64,000 nt of DNA from Dicyema japonicum (taxonomy: Eukaryota > Dicyemida > Rhombozoa > Dicyemidae). The notes beneath the pieces are model-generated. The model was not told the DNA's origin and searched no databases. It saw only the letters and a program-made list of their open reading frames with translations. Positions 45,244-55,744 of the stretch are shown piece by piece. The stretch is taken from NCBI GenBank assembly GCA_011109175.1, contig RDEW01000005.1, forward strand, positions 510,043 to 574,042, written 5' to 3'. The position numbers and the translations under genes are program-made. How positions within the stretch are numbered: the first letter of the stretch is position 1; each line of letters starts with the position of its first letter.

Positions 45244-45354
45244 AATTGTTTAATTGTTAAAAAAATTATTCTTTAAAAAAAATTAATAAAGTTAATGATA
45301 CACGTTCAAAAAAAATTTATTAATGGAAATAATTTTTTTAAACAATAACAATTT
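45243..45354. repeat. AT-rich inverted repeat between two convergent RLE copies
   Basis: The arm 45243-45270 (CAATTGTTTAATTGTTAAAA then AAATTATT) is complementary, with some mismatches, to 45328-45354 (AATAATTTTTTTAAACAATA then ACAATTT). It lies exactly between the 3' ends of the plus-strand and minus-strand copies, so it is probably their shared 3' UTR sequence met tail to tail. Confidence 0.65.
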
Positions 45355-45379
45355 ATTGAAGAATGAAACCAAATAGTTA

Positions 45380-45640
45380 AAGGCTACTGGCTGCTCTCAG
45401 CATTGAGAGCGCATTTCCCTTACGATCTGTAAGGGGATGCGCTCAATGAGCAGCCCTTCTCTCTGACATCACTCCTCCTTTAGCGACAACGATCCAATTT
45501 TGTTGAGCAGGGCTAACGACCTGCTTCCTATGACTCCCGAAGTTTCGACTGCGACTGGTTCAAATGTGTACTGCTCGCCGAGGCATGTGTACTTATTTGC
45601 TTTAAGTATTTCTGCTTTCTCTGCAGCTGAGCCTGGATGG
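45380..45640 (-). mobile_element. RLE-type element C-terminus, reverse orientation
   Basis: The minus-strand reading gives PGSAAEKAEILKANKYTCLG, EQYTFEPVAVETSGVIGS, RSLALLNKIGSL, then a stop, then QREGLLIERIPLQIVR. It aligns residue by residue with 44965-45243. Confidence 0.75.
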
Positions 45641-45669
45641 AAATAATTAAGATAATCAATTAACTCAAT

Positions 45670-45980
45670 AATGGCCGCGTGGTGCCTCGTGGCAATTGGT
45701 TGAAGTTTCTGTTTGTTCGTCTGTTCCTTCTCTCTCTTCCTATTAGAGTGGCGTCATGTGATCCACCAGTCTAGGTGGCGCCCAGTGCCAGGCCGGCACA
45801 AAAAGGATCATTTGCTCTTCCACACTCCACTGGAGGGGGTTCCACAACTGCAAGTATTGACGTCTTTTACCCATTATGTTGATTCCGTATGGACTCTGTT
45901 TCAGTGGAAACTGGATAAACTTAATTAGTTGTTTCCTTTAACTGTCTCGGTGTATCCGGGGTTAATAAATAATATGTCGC
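45670..45980 (+). mobile_element. SINE-B copy, well preserved
   Basis: Aligns with 8290-8600 over its whole length: GTTGAAGTTTCTGTTTGTTC, GTGGCGTCATGTGATCCACC, GTGCCAGGCCGGCA, CTGCAAGTATTGACG, CTTAATTAGTTGTTTCC and GTATCCGGGGTTAATAAATA. The AATTAGTT and GGTTAATAAATA end is the LINE-A tail signature. Confidence 0.8.
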
Positions 45981-46109
45981 GAGCGCTGAGCGTGATGACA
46001 GGTGCCAACATCTGTCATGTTAATTAAAATTAATAAATACTTAAGTTTTGGAATAATTCGTACATTTTTATATAAAATCATTATTTTACTAATAGAGATT
46101 AATCTAACT

Positions 46110-48235
46110 CGTAGCGTGGCGTTATGTGGTCCACCAATTCAACTTCAAAAGGTCAACCCAACAGGCCGACACGAGAGGGAAGCTATTGTTATTGAAATCG
46201 GACTCCCTAACGATACTGAACGATCCAGCGAAAAATACAAGGACCCCACTAGAGAGACGGATCGGCTTACCTCACCGGATGTAACATTCTGCTCATTGTC
46301 GCTTTCATCAAAAATTGATTGGTCAGTCCTCTACGAAACAAGAAGCGACCATAATCCAATTGTGATGAAGGTCATGAGAGAAGTCAGAGTGAGGAGAACA
46401 CCTGCTAGTTAAAACTACAAAACTACTAATTGGGAATTGTATCGCGCAATCTCTGATGATAGACTGAAGAATTGTTACTTTGTCAGCTTCAAATCGCTAG
46501 AAAAAGTGATCAAATACTTTACTTGCACAATCCTAGAAGCAAGATCATTGGCAATTCCCAAGCATCGTCTAAACTCCTCTAATGGTGGAGGGAAGTCGGC
46601 ATTGATCAAAGAAAGAAATCACCTCAAAAAATCTAATTGGATCACATTAAAAACGAAACTCCGGATCAGAGCTCTAAACAACGAAATAAAGGCCAGAGAG
46701 TTCAAGGCCCTGAAATTGAAGTGGAATCGGATTCTTACAAAGGTAAATCGCAACCGTAGTACCGGAGAAGTGTGGAAAGCCATCCGAAATGTTGCAAAGG
46801 GAGAAGAAACTTCCCCCGAGGATGACTATACTCAACGAGACGTTAACAATTTGATAAAATTCTACACAAAAATTTCGTACAAGAACACAGGAAGTCGGAA
46901 GTGCTTCTCTCTTCATGGAGAAAACTGAAGAAGGATTCTAACCCAGTTTACTTCTCGGATGAAGACGTGAAGAATGCGCTGCGTTTTACAAGAACAACGT
47001 ACTCTGCCGGTCCCGACAACATTCCAGTAGTGTTATTGAAGAACCTTGGAGATATTGGAGTCGGTTTTCTAACGTCGGTGTATAACTATTCAATTAATTG
47101 TAATGTAATACCGTTGTTATGGAAGCAAGCCAACATCCGACCTATACTGAAACCTGGAAAACCTAAGGAAGGTCCGGCATCATTTAGACCTGTGTCATTG
47201 TTATGTTCCGTATCGAAAATCCTGGAGAGATTTGTGCTTGGGAAAATCAAGGCTTTCTTACCAGAAAAGAATTTTCAACGTGGATTCAAGAGCGATTGAT
47301 CTAAATTAACGTACCTACAGAAATTAACCAACTTCATTAAAGAAAAATTTTCAAACAAACCAAGGCATTTGAAAAAGTCTTATGTTCCATTGATATTAAC
47401 AATGCCTTTGATTCTATTTCGAGAAAAATATTATCAAAGAAAATTTTCCAGTCCGAGATCCCGGGGAAGCTTAAACATTGGATAACAAATTTCTTAAGTG
47501 GATGAAGGGGACGTGTATGCCTCGGAGGACTGAAATCAATCTCACGTCTTCTCCCAAACGGTGTCCCCCAAGGATCTCCTTTATCCTCCGCCTTATTCAA
47601 TTTATACCTGGCAGACCTCCCGACACCGGAATCCAATAACGATGTTCTACTCACATGTGCGGACGACATTGTTTTGGCCTCTCATGATCGGGATATCCAA
47701 AATGCTACAGAAAGATTACAAATTAACCTGGACCGACTCAACGACTAGGTAATGAAGAACCGACTAACGATAAATTTCAGAAAGTCGGTCACGTCTATGT
47801 TTACTTCGGACAAAAGGCTGGGGAAGATGACTGTCAAGTTAAAATTGGACAACGTTGAAATCCCCTTCACCAAATGTCAGAAGATCCTGGGCGTGACACT
47901 GAATACACACCTATGTTTGTCACCACACGTGGCAAACATTGTCCTGAAGTGCGAGAAGAGGATCAATGTATTAAAATGTTTATCTGGAATATGGAAGACT
48001 GGTACCCACCCGGTCTTGATGAACATTTACAAGCAATACATCGAACCATGCTTCTCGTACGCGTGTGCTTCGTGGGGACCTTCATTATCATGGACGACAC
48101 TAAGAAGATTGAGGACGTTCAAAAGAAGGCTTTCAGAATGACGGAGCGGTGGTCTTTTGGCGGAGCGCATCGGGATCAGGTGATAGTTAGTTTTGGTTTT
48201 ACCGTGGTCTTGGGTGTAAAATAAATAATCTTAGG
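46110..48235 (+). mobile_element. LINE-A copy, longest intact blocks
   Basis: The endonuclease C-terminus is at 46230-46380 (DVTFCSLSLSSKIDW, TRSDHNPIVMKV). A linker of 163 open codons spans 46437-46928. The RT begins FSDEDVKNALRF, AGPDNIPVVLLKNLG and WKQANIRPILKPGKP (46950-47160). DINNAFDSISRK follows (47394), then PNGVPQGSPLSSALFN (47550) and CADDIVLASHDRDIQNA (catalytic box, Y to C). The C-terminal part KCQKILGVTLNTHLCLSPHV and YIEPCFSYACASWGPS is open to 48141. The 3' tail has GGGATCAGGTGATAGTTAG and ends near 48235. Only a handful of stops and shifts, making it the best template for the LINE-A consensus. The segment 46115-46180 may be SINE-B-like. Confidence 0.88.
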
Positions 48236-48347
48236 TAATAATTATTATGAGTAAAAGTATTTTATAAAAGATTTACACCAATTTTTGCTGGCATACCATA
48301 ATTTTTGACAATAAAATTAAAAAGCTAACCCACATCAAGTTGTCCTG

Positions 48348-48913
48348 ATGCCTAGTAAAGTTACCATAAAAACTACTGAAGAGTACAACATTATAAAATG
48401 CATGCTGGAAGGACAAGACCTGAATCTATCAGCAACTCGGATGTGTAGAAAAGCTTTTTATAATTTAATTAAAATTTTAGGAGGAATAAGCAGGAATTTA
48501 ATATTATCGTCGTATACTCGCATGTTCCGGAATTTGCTCCTTAACAGGTATGGGGTCGTATGTACGCATGTTCCGGAATTTGCTCCTTAACAGGTATGGG
48601 GTCGTATGTACGCACGTTCCGGAATTTGCTTCCATATTCCCCGTATACCTAACATGAAGTGTGGAAAAATATTTATTATATGTTATTTATAGGCGAGTTG
48701 TCTTTGACCGATTCCAAAGAGTATCATGGTATTCCTGGATTTAACACTGTTGTGGAATCAGATGTTCAGGAATATCCAAAAAGTTTTAATATGGATGAAT
48801 TGGAAGTTGTAGAAAATCCCGACATTTATAATAAATATCATGTTATGGACGTAATCGCCCAGTGTTGTGCCGTGGATGCACACACCTTGCAAGATAGTAT
48901 CGTTGTTCTGTAA
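48348..48913 (+). other. Candidate exons of an unrecognised gene or element, with tandem repeat
   Basis: Two open segments lie in the same orientation. 48348-48510 reads MPSKVTIKTTEEYNIIKCML... ATRMCRKAFYNLIKILG. 48692-48913 reads ELSLTDSKEYHGIPGFNTVV ... HVMDVIAQCCAVDAHTLQDS, possibly entered through an acceptor ending TTATTTATAG at 48693. Between them sits a 46-bp tandem repeat. I recognise no domain. A short Lys/Thr-rich start of this kind also heads some integrase-type element proteins, so an element origin is possible. Confidence 0.35.
48510..48640 (+). repeat. 46-bp tandem repeat, 2.7 copies
   Basis: The unit GTATGTACGCATGTTCCGGA followed by ATTTGCTCCTTAACAGG and TATGGGGTC repeats almost perfectly, and the third copy decays after TTGCTTCC. 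High identity implies recent expansion. Confidence 0.85.
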
Positions 48914-49299
48914 CATTCGTATATAAGAACGAGGGTAAAGTTTAATCCTATGAACGTCTTTTGACCAGGTAGAACGCTCATAACCGCGGCCTGTCAACTT
49001 GACGCCATCGACAGAAATCCACTGCTTTTCCCTGGTGATCTTATTTTAATGATACGGTCGGTCCCCAATGTCGTCGACTGTGTAACAATCTTTTGTGCGG
49101 TGTAACGTTTGACCGTGCCTGGCCTAGAATGACGCGATGGCTCTTTCAGAACATTGGGCTATCGATATTGGGGGATGACTCCTATTGTGTGTTCAATGCT
49201 TCCAACCCATAATGTAGATTTTGACATAACAACCAACCATATTTTTATTTTAATAAATTTTACAAAATAAAGAAGAAAATAATAAAATATTAACATTAA

Positions 49300-49675
49300 G
49301 TATGTCGTCATTGGACAAAATCATCTCCTTACATGAGAAGACTTTACGCCTTTTACCGAGTCAAACGGATCCTACACTACTCTACCGAAGAGACCTCAAT
49401 ACTAAGCGGATTCTTCCGATTCTACCAAGGACAAGGAAATCCACTATGTTCATCCGTGTCACGATCAGAAAATGGGTGATCCTCCCTCAGAAATCCGTCT
49501 CCATCGATTTCCTGTATAGGCACGAGCGCAGACACTTCCGTTATATAGTAGGTCCATAGATGAGTACAATATTTAAATAGAAAGGGTGATAAAGGGAACC
49601 AGATCATCTAATTAGTTCAGTCACTGCTTCTCCCTCTCGATGTTTCATTGAGTTGTATGAATAAAACAACTCCCA
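49300..49675 (+). mobile_element. LINE-A C-terminal fragment with tail
   Basis: SLHEKTLRLLPSQTDPTLL and a basic stretch resemble the region after the SYACASWG box. The end AGATCATCTAATTAGTTCAG with a later ATGAATAAAAC run matches the LINE-A tail. Confidence 0.55.
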
Positions 49676-50200
49676 AATGGTCAAGTTCATAAGTTACCGG
49701 TCCTATATTGATGGAGTAGGTGATATTAATATCTCCAATAATGGAACACGCTGACTGTCCAGGATGCACAGAGATCTTCGGGATTGATTATTTCCTAAAA
49801 ATTCATTTCCAAGTTCATGAAAAATTTGAAATTTAAGATTAGTAATAGTCAACTGTCTCGGAAACTTGAATACAAGATCATATGTGAGAGCTAATTAATC
49901 TGAAGTGTCCTTAATTTTTTAATAGATATTTTAAGTGCCATTAAATGTCCATATCAATTCAAATACGTGACATTTAGTCAGTAAAATCACGTGCCAATTG
50001 TAATGTGAATCTTTTTCTATTAATTCTTTTACGCCTCAGAGAATTTTTGACAGAAAGCCTTAGTAATTTCTCAAGTAGAGGAAATTGCCTCAGACAAACT
50101 TTTATTGATTTGTCTGGGGTAACCAATTAATTATTTAATGAGAAAAATGAATATTGTATAACAAAATAAACTTTTATTGCTAATAAATATCAATAAATTT
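49676..50200. other. Unassigned AT-rich stretch
   Basis: No ORF of note. It contains the 3' flank of the minus-strand gene ending at 50205, including an AATAAA on the minus strand near 50170. Confidence 0.4.
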
Positions 50201-50204
50201 ATTT

Positions 50205-50632
50205 TTAAAATAAATGCCCTAATAAATGTTTCTTGATAAAACTATAAGCACAAACGACGAAAGTTGAGGCACTGAATATCACGACTACTGCAGAGAGGAC
50301 CACATTTCTTTTGATTTGGAGGAGCTTTTCTATCTGATATCGATACTGCTATGCCTAATTACAAAAACTGACCTTGTCACGTGTTGTGTAGTGGATAATC
50401 TTTTTCATTATGACCTTCAATCTCAGAAGGAAGTAGTCTGTGATGGAGAGAGAACGGTCTAATCTTGAGGTTATAAAGACATAATACTCCAACTCGATGA
50501 CGTCAGCAATTTGACACAAAAGGAGGGAAATTTCCTCAACTCTAAAATAACATTAATTAAGTAAAATCGTTGAAATAACAAAACAAACTTTAATCGGTCT
50601 CTTTCTGATAAATCTGAAGATTTCATCCCCAT
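50205..50632 (-). CDS. Small protein with C-terminal membrane anchor, unknown family
   Basis: Three exons: 50589-50632, 50373-50541 and 50205-50348. Introns are 47 nt (50542-50588) and 24 nt (50349-50372), both GT-AG. The spliced length is 357 nt, 118 residues, open throughout. The start is MGMKSSDLSERDRLK; the second Met two codons on is equally possible. The middle is helical and charged (LKVIMKKIIHYTTRDKQYR), followed by NVVLSAVVVIFSASTFVVCA as a membrane segment and a short basic end (IKKHLLGHLF). A cytosolic helical part with a C-terminal anchor is the layout of SNAREs and other tail-anchored proteins, but I cannot place it in a family. The 47-nt intron is twice the local norm, and the first exon is the least certain part. 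Confidence 0.55.
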
Positions 50633-52424
50633 AATATTCTATCCGGGCGTAATTTTACTATATATGAATGATTTTGTCGAGTGTATTGATTTTTTCGTAA
50701 AAACTCTGAAATTAAGTGATTTCAATTAGATAATTAGCTCACTTTAAAAAATTAAAATTTTCTACTGAGTGACTCGCCTTTGAAGTTGTTTGATGAGCAA
50801 TTAAATAATTATTATAACATGTGTTTGGAAATTATAGCCCATTAAAGTCAAAATTATATGTTTGATCAAAATCATAAAAATAAATTAAATTCTGTTTTCA
50901 AGTTCTTTATTTAAATTTGACTTTCCCCCTAACTGAGCAGATTTAGAAACCAGCTGCAGTCCGACTCAGAAATGTGGCAAAATTTTCCCAATTTTGAGGT
51001 TTTTTCCAAATATAAGGGTCTTCTTAAAAGCTAAATAAAAAACTTGAAAAATTTACTTTTATAATAAAATTATAATGTGTAATAAAATCTAGAATAATTA
51101 TTAGATTTTTTGATAAATTCATGTGAGTTTGTTTTTTTTGTAGTGAATGCACAATATGACTAAGAACAGAAAATCCTAACTCTTTCTCTTGTATTTTTTG
51201 CTGCACATGGGGCTATAAAAATTATGGCTCTCGTGAAAGTGCTAATAATAATGCACAATATCTGCTTGTGGTTTTACAAACATTTTCACGAGTTTCTTGT
51301 TTGATTACATTAAAATGTATTATGAAAGCACGTTCTGTATCCTTAATGTGAACGTCTTCTTCATCACTTCTAAGTTGATCATTTAATGTCTCTAAAATTT
51401 CATTTTTCAATTATTTTCTGATTAATCAGGCTGTTTTCGTTATCAAATGAACTTCCAAGGAATTTTCAAAGCAAATTGGTGATTTAATTTTACAAACAAT
51501 AAGTTTAATGTTGGTCGGGAAACCTTTGAATCTCAGAGAATAAAAAACTTCATAAACTTCCGTATTTAATTGGTGCCAGTTTACTCAATTTAACGTAGAG
51601 AGACTTCAAGTTGGATTTCTTCACTTTCGAGTTGCTTTAGAGATACCATATTTCTCACAAATAAATGCATATAGATCTGACTGTGTTTCCCTGATTATGA
51701 GTTATTAAGAGTCCTGGAGGATCACGAAGGAGATAAGTATCTTGATGTTACCGAAACTATCCCTTGGACTAAGCGACAAAGGCATTCCTAGAAGGGAATT
51801 GTTGTTATGTAAGACTTCTCTAAATTTGTTTATAGCATTAAATGACTATGCTATTCTACAGCATAGGTGTGGAGCCCAAAGACTATGATTAGATTGATGT
51901 TGTGATCCCTGGAGTACTCTGAGAAAACCATATCCAGGCAGCTAATAAGGAGAGACTATATTTACATTGTGAGAATTCCACAAATTGAAGTTTTCTATCT
52001 CCATTTGGGGGTTTTACTAAAAAAATTCATTATTACAATTAAAATGATAAAATTTCCCCAACATCTAGGTTTTCTCCGCAGTTTGGGCTTTCCAAAACCA
52101 GTTACTCTTTTTAAAGCGCAAAATTATTGCTAAAAAGACTCTTACCACATGGGCACCTATTTCTTATAATTAGAACCTGTCATTCACGTGGAGTACTTAT
52201 CTTATAATCTGAACTTGTCTTACCACGTGTAGAGTTGAGTAAACACTTTGTTATCAGCAAAATCTAAAAATATAATGAGACTGAAAACATTTACGTTAAT
52301 CGATAATTAATTTAATGTGTCTAGACATCGATTTTATTATTTTTTAAGAAATACAGTAAAACTAATTTTAGTTATCAATCAGCGATTCCCTTTGCTCCGA
52401 GTAATTAACTTATTAGTTCTTATT
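50633..52424. other. Unassigned AT-rich stretch, about 1.8 kb
   Basis: On the minus strand 51024-51410 has two open segments. One is LRSDEEDVHIKDTERAFIIH ... RENVCKTTSRYCALLLALS; the other is QEKELGFSVLSHIVHSLQKK. They are separated by one stop-containing gap and look like a decayed protein (transposase-like style). At 52355 TACAGTAAAACTAATTTTAG resembles a pogo-type end. Nothing is firm enough to call. Confidence 0.35.
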
Positions 52425-52510
52425 ATTTATTACCCCCGGTCCTTCAAGTGAAAAAAACCGGTTGCTAACAAAAACATTACAGCCAAGAGCAGTGCTCCCA
52501 GAGCTTCAAC
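52425..52510 (-). mobile_element. 3' tail of family C element, reverse orientation
   Basis: The complement reads GTTAGCAACCGGTTTTTTTC, ACTTGAAGGACCGGGGG, TAATAAATAATA, the same end as 32270-32320. Confidence 0.5.
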
Positions 52511-52779
52511 AAGTATATTTGGTTATGTAGAAAACTATAAGGTGGACCTGGACAAAAGAAGATTGACCTTTCTCCTCGTCGTCAAAAAAGCACGATGAAC
52601 ATAGTGAAGAGTACGATTGTCAAATCCTGTACAGATATATAAATTCAAGTGATGACCACAACGTAAACGCGCCTACTGGACACGAACTTTTCTCGATAAG
52701 GAAGCTATTAGTTCTTAATCCGTCCACGTTAAAGAACAAGGGGAGAGGATTGATCTAATCTAGTGGTTCTCAACCCATC

Positions 52780-53170
52780 GGGTCGCATTTATTTTATTAA
52801 CCCCGAAATCAAGAGAATAAAAGTTATCGTCTAATTAAGTGATCCCGGTGTTCATACCAGTCTTTTCCTGCGGTTAGTTTTGGAGTCCTGAATTAATTTC
52901 CACAACGGGGAAGGTTTCTTCTCATATCTCGGGAAGGCGTCTATATATAGTTTGATGTCCGGCCCGAAGGGATGGTTAGGGGACTTTGCCATCTTGAGGA
53001 AGTCCCGGTTGACGTTCCGTAAAGTATTCCATGATTGGGGAACGTTTAGTGTTCTCCGTAGTAACGAGGTGGACGTCTTTTTCCACGATCTCAATAGTAT
53101 TCTGAGAAATCGATTTTGTAAAACTTCCAGCTTGCTTTGTGCACGGTTACACCAGAGACCACGGTTACAC
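52780..53170 (-). mobile_element. LINE-A C-terminal fragment with tail, reverse orientation
   Basis: Minus-strand reading NRAQSKLEVLQNRFLRILL, then RTLNVPQSWNTLRNVNRDFL (pol C-terminal region). It ends GGGATCACTTAATTAGACG and GGGGTTAATAAAATAAATG. It abuts the tail of the next copy. Confidence 0.7.
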
Positions 53171-53174
53171 AAAC

Positions 53175-54480
53175 TAACTAATCACGTGATCCCAGCACGC
53201 TCTAGCAGAGACCTCATCTTGGCCTGATGCTCCTCTCTCAACCCCACACAAGCACGTATCGGTCGAGTGACTGGACCTTCCCAGTCATGACGGCGCATTC
53301 ATGGTTCATTCGTATCAAGGCTTCAATTGGCAATGGTGGCTGGAACTCTCCAGAAATCCAGCATTCCGTGATTTTGGAGGACTTTTCCGACTAGCCTCGA
53401 TCTTAAAGACATTCGTCCAAAAGATGAATGGGCCCCATGTACCACATGCATATGAGATGCATGGTCCAATAAATTGTTTATATGCTCAAAACAGAATGCT
53501 TTTGGATCGTCCATAAGCCTGTGAGGTATTTCAGAACATTAGTTTTCTTTTCGCATTTCGTAATTACGTTTTCAACATGGGGGAGAATGACATATGCACG
53601 TCAAAAGTCACCAAAAGGATCTTTTGGGATTTTCTGAAAGGAATAGCTTCATTGTTTGCCTTCAGTTCGACTGTCCGTCTTCCCAGTCTCTTTTCTGAAG
53701 TGAATAGGGTTGTGACAGATTTTCTCTGCTGGCAGTTAGGCGATTTTTCGATATCCATTCGTCAAGACGGTCCAGGTTTTTTTTGCAATTTCGAAGTGGC
53801 AATTTCGATGTCCTGATCGCGTGACACAATGACGATGTCGTCGACGAAAGTTAGAATAATATTAATTTCGAAGTCTGGAGTGGGGAGGTCTGCCATGAAT
53901 AGGTTGAATAAAACTGGAGACAAAGGGGATCCTTGGGGAACCCCATTATGGAAAAGCCGTGAAATAGACCTTGACTGACCAATGCAGACGCGTCCCCTCC
54001 GACTACTAAGAAAGTTAGCTAGAGTTTGAGCTTTCCAGGAATCTTTGGTAAAATTTCCAATTAAGAATCCTCCTTGACACAGAGTCAAAAGCTTTGTGGA
54101 CGTCTATAGAGCAAAGTAACATGCTTCCATCTTGATATTTGTGCTTTCACCTCCCTGTTTTTTAGTTTATTGTTCAAAGCCTTCAGTCTAAACTTATCCT
54201 CATTAGTTAATCGGCCAGACTTTTTGAGTTCGTTTCTTTCCTTGGTTAATGCCGACCTGCCATATCCCCTGGTGTAGTTAAGGTGGTGTTTAGGTACAGT
54301 GATCTCGCATCCAAGATAGTGCGGTTTACATAAGCGACTACTTTGTCCATGGAAGTAATGCCATTCAGGTACTGCAGTAGGTTGTCAGTAAGTGTACGAT
54401 AAAGTCTCCAATCTGCGCGTTTGTAGTTGAATTGTTCTGGGGACCTCCTCCTAGTTGACGTTTCTATCTTGATTTTTAAA
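53175..54480 (-). mobile_element. LINE-A copy, reverse orientation, decayed
   Basis: On the minus strand: linker YKRADWRLYRTLTDNLL (54400), DVHKAFDSVSRRIL (54090), NGVPQGSPLSPVLFN (53940), FVDDIVIVSRDQDIE (catalytic box, A to V) and RTVELKANNEAIPFRKSQKI (53650). The 3' end is at about 53180, with GGGATCACGTGATTAGTTAG. Several stops. Confidence 0.82.
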
Positions 54481-54539
54481 AGACTTTATAAAACTATTAC
54501 ATATTTTAACTTATGTTTTATATTAAATATTTTTTGCAG

Positions 54540-54990
54540 ACTGAGCCAGATAACATAAGCCCTGAGCTTTTAAGATATGGGTCAAAAAAACTTAGCGAAA
54601 CAATTGCAAAAACCTAAATGACATCTTTGAAAACCAATAACCGATCTAGGACTTTGGAAATGGATTATTAATAACCATACAAAAATAGAACAAAGCAAAA
54701 GGACAAGTAGAAAATCTCAGCCCGATCATACTTATGAACTCGATACGAAAAATGCTGGCAAACATCGCACTAAGAATAAAGGGTGTGGCGATCTATACCA
54801 TCCAGCAAGTCAAAGTGGGTTCCGAGAAGGGAGGTCTACGGCAGACATTGCATGGAGCCATAAATGGCACTGTGCAAGGCGTCTATTTTGATCAACGTAC
54901 GCTTTTGAAGCTCTGTAAGCAGAATCATACAGATAAAACCAAATTTCGGAACCAATTAACTGATGAACATCTTATGTAACTCTTACGTAC
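54540..54990 (+). mobile_element. RT fragment of a further non-LTR family
   Basis: In one frame 54797-54900 reads YHPASQSGFREGRSTADIAW, the RT entry motif (SGFR-x-GRST-x-D) of elements that in other animals carry the K-R-P-D C-terminus. It may belong to the same family as the RLE fragments (inference). Too short to judge further. Confidence 0.65.
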
Positions 54991-55744
54991 GTCGTCATCA
55001 AAACGGAGTCCCTGTTTGAGAACCACTGATCTAATCCATTGGATATGTTCCTTTTAATTAATAATTTTGTCAGTTATTAAAAACTTGAAATTGAACTTTT
55101 TAAAAAGGTATCATCTAGAACTCATATTTGTTCACGTGGGAGAACCTTTCCGTGTGTCGAGTCTTTCCAGATTATGTCTTTCTGCTGTTGAGGGTCTGCA
55201 TTGCGCATTTCCTGACTACTCCGGCCGTTTAAATTTGATTGATCTTATTTTTATAATAGAATTTAGCTAATTTTTGTTTTTACTTGGAAAAGCCTGTGTC
55301 TCATTATATCACGCTTATCAAGATCCTAACTGAATAGGAAGAGCCTCACTCAAGGAAGCGAATATCCAAACTTGAGAATTTTGGTCTGAACAGTAGTCGT
55401 CAACATTGAACGCTATCCATTTCGTCATTAACAAAATGATCCTTTACCGTCAGGTAGTCTTAATCTAAGCACGTGGCAGAAAATTTCAAATGTCTTCCAT
55501 CACCTTAGACTAAGTAATTTCCTAAATAAGGAAAGATGTGAAATCCTTGAAACCGGTCAATCCAATTTTGTAACAATTTAAAATTAAACAACGTAAACTT
55601 TTTAATGTGACAATTAAAAATCGTGATTAATTGTTAAAGTACTCGAATCAATGGAACCTCAAACAAGTAAAAATAAATAAGCCCACAAATGGCCGTTACC
55701 AAGGACTTTTATGATTTTTAAAGAACTATACGCTGATTTTACCA
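54991..55744. other. Unassigned, upstream of the 55745 gene
   Basis: A 67-codon ORF at 55067 (+) has no recognisable motif. 55560-55740 is AT-rich and presumably contains the promoter of the next gene. Confidence 0.35.

Noticed and set aside
45243-45354. Hairpin as a terminator or regulatory RNA
   Set aside because: The arms coincide with the meeting 3' ends of two inverted copies of one element, which explains the symmetry.
48510-48640. 46-bp repeats as a CRISPR array
   Set aside because: No unique spacers between units; plain tandem duplication.
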